Shown: in pieces, positions 63,331 through 64,000 of the stretch
How the letters are laid out: the number at the start of each line of letters is the position of its first letter
Numbering within the stretch: the stretch's first letter is position 1
Assembly: GCF_036289405.1 (NCBI RefSeq)
Contig: NZ_JAYFFI010000008.1
Location: forward strand, 19,044-83,043
DNA length: 64,000 nt
DNA from: Pseudoramibacter faecis
GTDB taxonomy: Bacteria > Bacillota > Clostridia > Eubacteriales > Eubacteriaceae
Direction: 5' to 3'
Made by a program: the position numbers and the translations under genes
Notes under the pieces: model-generated
Told to the model about the DNA's origin: nothing
Database searches by the model: none
Seen by the model: only the letters and a program-made list of their open reading frames with translations

Positions 63331-63720
63331 ATGAAGGATAAGAAGCAGTGGATCATACAAATTCTATTGGTTGGAAGCAACGCGATTCTTTTTGCACTCT
63401 TCTGGTACCGCTTTTATAATTATCAGGTGTTCACCTATTATTCCCGACCGGGATACGTACTAGTCAATATCATATTCTGGGCGGCCTTCTTAAATCTGGC
63501 CTTTTTTCATGGCGCTTTTAGAATCCAGCAGTACAATCGCGGCCGGTTGATCTTTGCTAATATCCTGACGCTGGGGACGGCGGATATTATGATTTACATC
63601 GGCGGCTGTCTGTTTAAGGGTGGTTATATGGATGTTAAGCCGGGGTTTGTGATGGCGCTGCTTCAGGGAATTTGTGCCTTAGCGGTCGTGCTCTGGGCGA
63701 CGCGTCAGAGTGCGGAATAA
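63331..63720 (+). CDS. Orphan N-terminal membrane domain of a polyprenyl glycosylphosphotransferase
   Basis: A 129-residue protein made of four hydrophobic segments (about 9-25, 37-58, 72-92 and 103-122). The order YRFYNYQVF, PGYVLVNIIFWA, a G.(F/Y)RI..Y..G segment and the last helix ending LWATRQSAE parallels residues about 35-150 of the initiating transferase at 40761-42185, but no catalytic part follows. The frame ends with TAA; no continuation in any plus frame before 64000 shows the transferase motifs. The start ATG 63331 has a good GGGAGG in front, so it may be expressed. It is either a real small membrane protein or a remnant cut by rearrangement with the adjacent IS-like sequence. Confidence 0.6.
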   Translation: MKDKKQWIIQILLVGSNAILFALFWYRFYNYQVFTYYSRPGYVLVNIIFWAAFLNLAFFHGAFRIQQYNRGRLIFANILTLGTADIMIYIGGCLFKGGYMDVKPGFVMALLQGICALAVVLWATRQSAE

Positions 63721-63765
63721 AATTGAAGAGAATAAGAGCCTGCGGGGTCGTTTTAGTACCATAAA

Positions 63766-63960
63766 AGTGTAGCAGATAGAGATTAATCTCTACTTGCTGC
63801 ACTTATTTCATATAATGAGGGAAGTAGTTGGTTTGGCGAGGCTCTTTTCTGGGTCATTGCATCCGACATAAAAACCGTCAACCAATCCCTTGTTATATGA
63901 ACTCGTTTAAGCAGGTTGGGACAACAACAGAAGCTTCCGTGTAACGAACTAAAAAGAGTT
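63766..63960 (+). ncRNA. Structured non-coding sequence, IS110 bridge-RNA-like (hypothesis)
   Basis: Three helices follow each other. (1) A hairpin at 63766-63803 has 18 paired positions with one mismatch. (2) A stem at 63828-63838 pairs with 63876-63885 (TTGGTT plus GGCG with a one-base bulge), closing a 37-base loop. (3) A stem at 63900-63907 pairs with 63943-63945 and 63956-63960, closing a 35-base loop. This order of 5' hairpin and two large guide-like loops is that of bridge RNAs from the left end of IS110 elements. A TATAAT lies at 63811-63816. The transposase gene would lie beyond 64000, so the identity is unproven. Confidence 0.35.
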
Positions 63961-64000
63961 GTAATAAGTGCGGTTGGACAGCTACAAACATACACTCAGG

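Noticed and set aside
63783..63995. 70-codon minus-strand frame at the window end
   Set aside because: Cys/Ser-rich translation without recognisable motifs, overlapping the folded region. It could be the tail of a gene beyond 64000, but nothing supports this.
1..64000. CRISPR array or prophage
   Set aside because: No regularly spaced short repeats, cas genes, integrase, capsid or terminase genes were seen. The two S24 proteins alone do not indicate a prophage.

Overview
The window is one contiguous piece of a low-to-moderate GC Gram-positive chromosome, most likely a Clostridia member of the Bacillota. Supporting points are PolC-type DNA polymerase III, a DUF4364 protein, the DUF512/Der pair, a manganese-type riboswitch, HslV with a short propeptide, and a class A rather than class B RNase P RNA. 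I think of Eubacteriaceae-like organisms, but the genus is inference. No CRISPR array is present. Only the right edge looks like a mobile element.

Region 1 (1-37055) is mainly housekeeping. It holds the FtsK/SpoIIIE C-terminus, rimO, pgsA, cinA, recA and rnpB. Next come an XRE/S24 regulator on the minus strand and a giant 2-hydroxyacyl-CoA dehydratase activase-like protein. An envelope/isoprenoid/replication operon follows: uppS, cdsA, rseP, ispG, polC. After a D,D-carboxypeptidase and valS, a yybP-ykoY-type Mn riboswitch with a terminator precedes a P-type cation ATPase that starts at TTG. Then come DUF4364 (minus), DUF512-der, a minus-strand pair (Gx transporter and NusG-domain-II protein), tRNA-Leu(CAG), a stand-alone S24 domain, malic enzyme, topA, hslV, hslU, rpsB and tsf. 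Intrinsic terminators mark most transcription unit ends.

Region 2 (37100-63200) is a Wzx/Wzy-type cell-surface polysaccharide locus. It has many GT2/GT4/DUF4422 glycosyltransferases, a phosphoglucosamine/phosphohexose mutase, and two initiating polyprenyl-phosphate sugar phosphotransferases. It also has a Stealth phosphotransferase, a Wzx flippase, two related Wzy-like membrane proteins plus an EpsG-like one, GtrA, a Wzz/CpsC-like protein and a degenerate CpsD/BY-kinase. A secreted protein with four ricin-type trefoils fused to a GH25 muramidase closes the block. The stretches 47.7-52.0 kb and 54.7-56.2 kb are visibly AT-richer than the flanks, suggesting modular replacement of serotype-type genes.

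Region 3 (63331-64000) carries an orphan N-terminal membrane domain of the sugar-transferase family. It is followed by about 240 bases of non-coding sequence that folds as one strong hairpin and then two stems, each closing a loop of about 35 nt. That layout resembles the bridge-RNA-bearing left end of IS110-family elements. The window ends before any transposase could be read, so this is a hypothesis.
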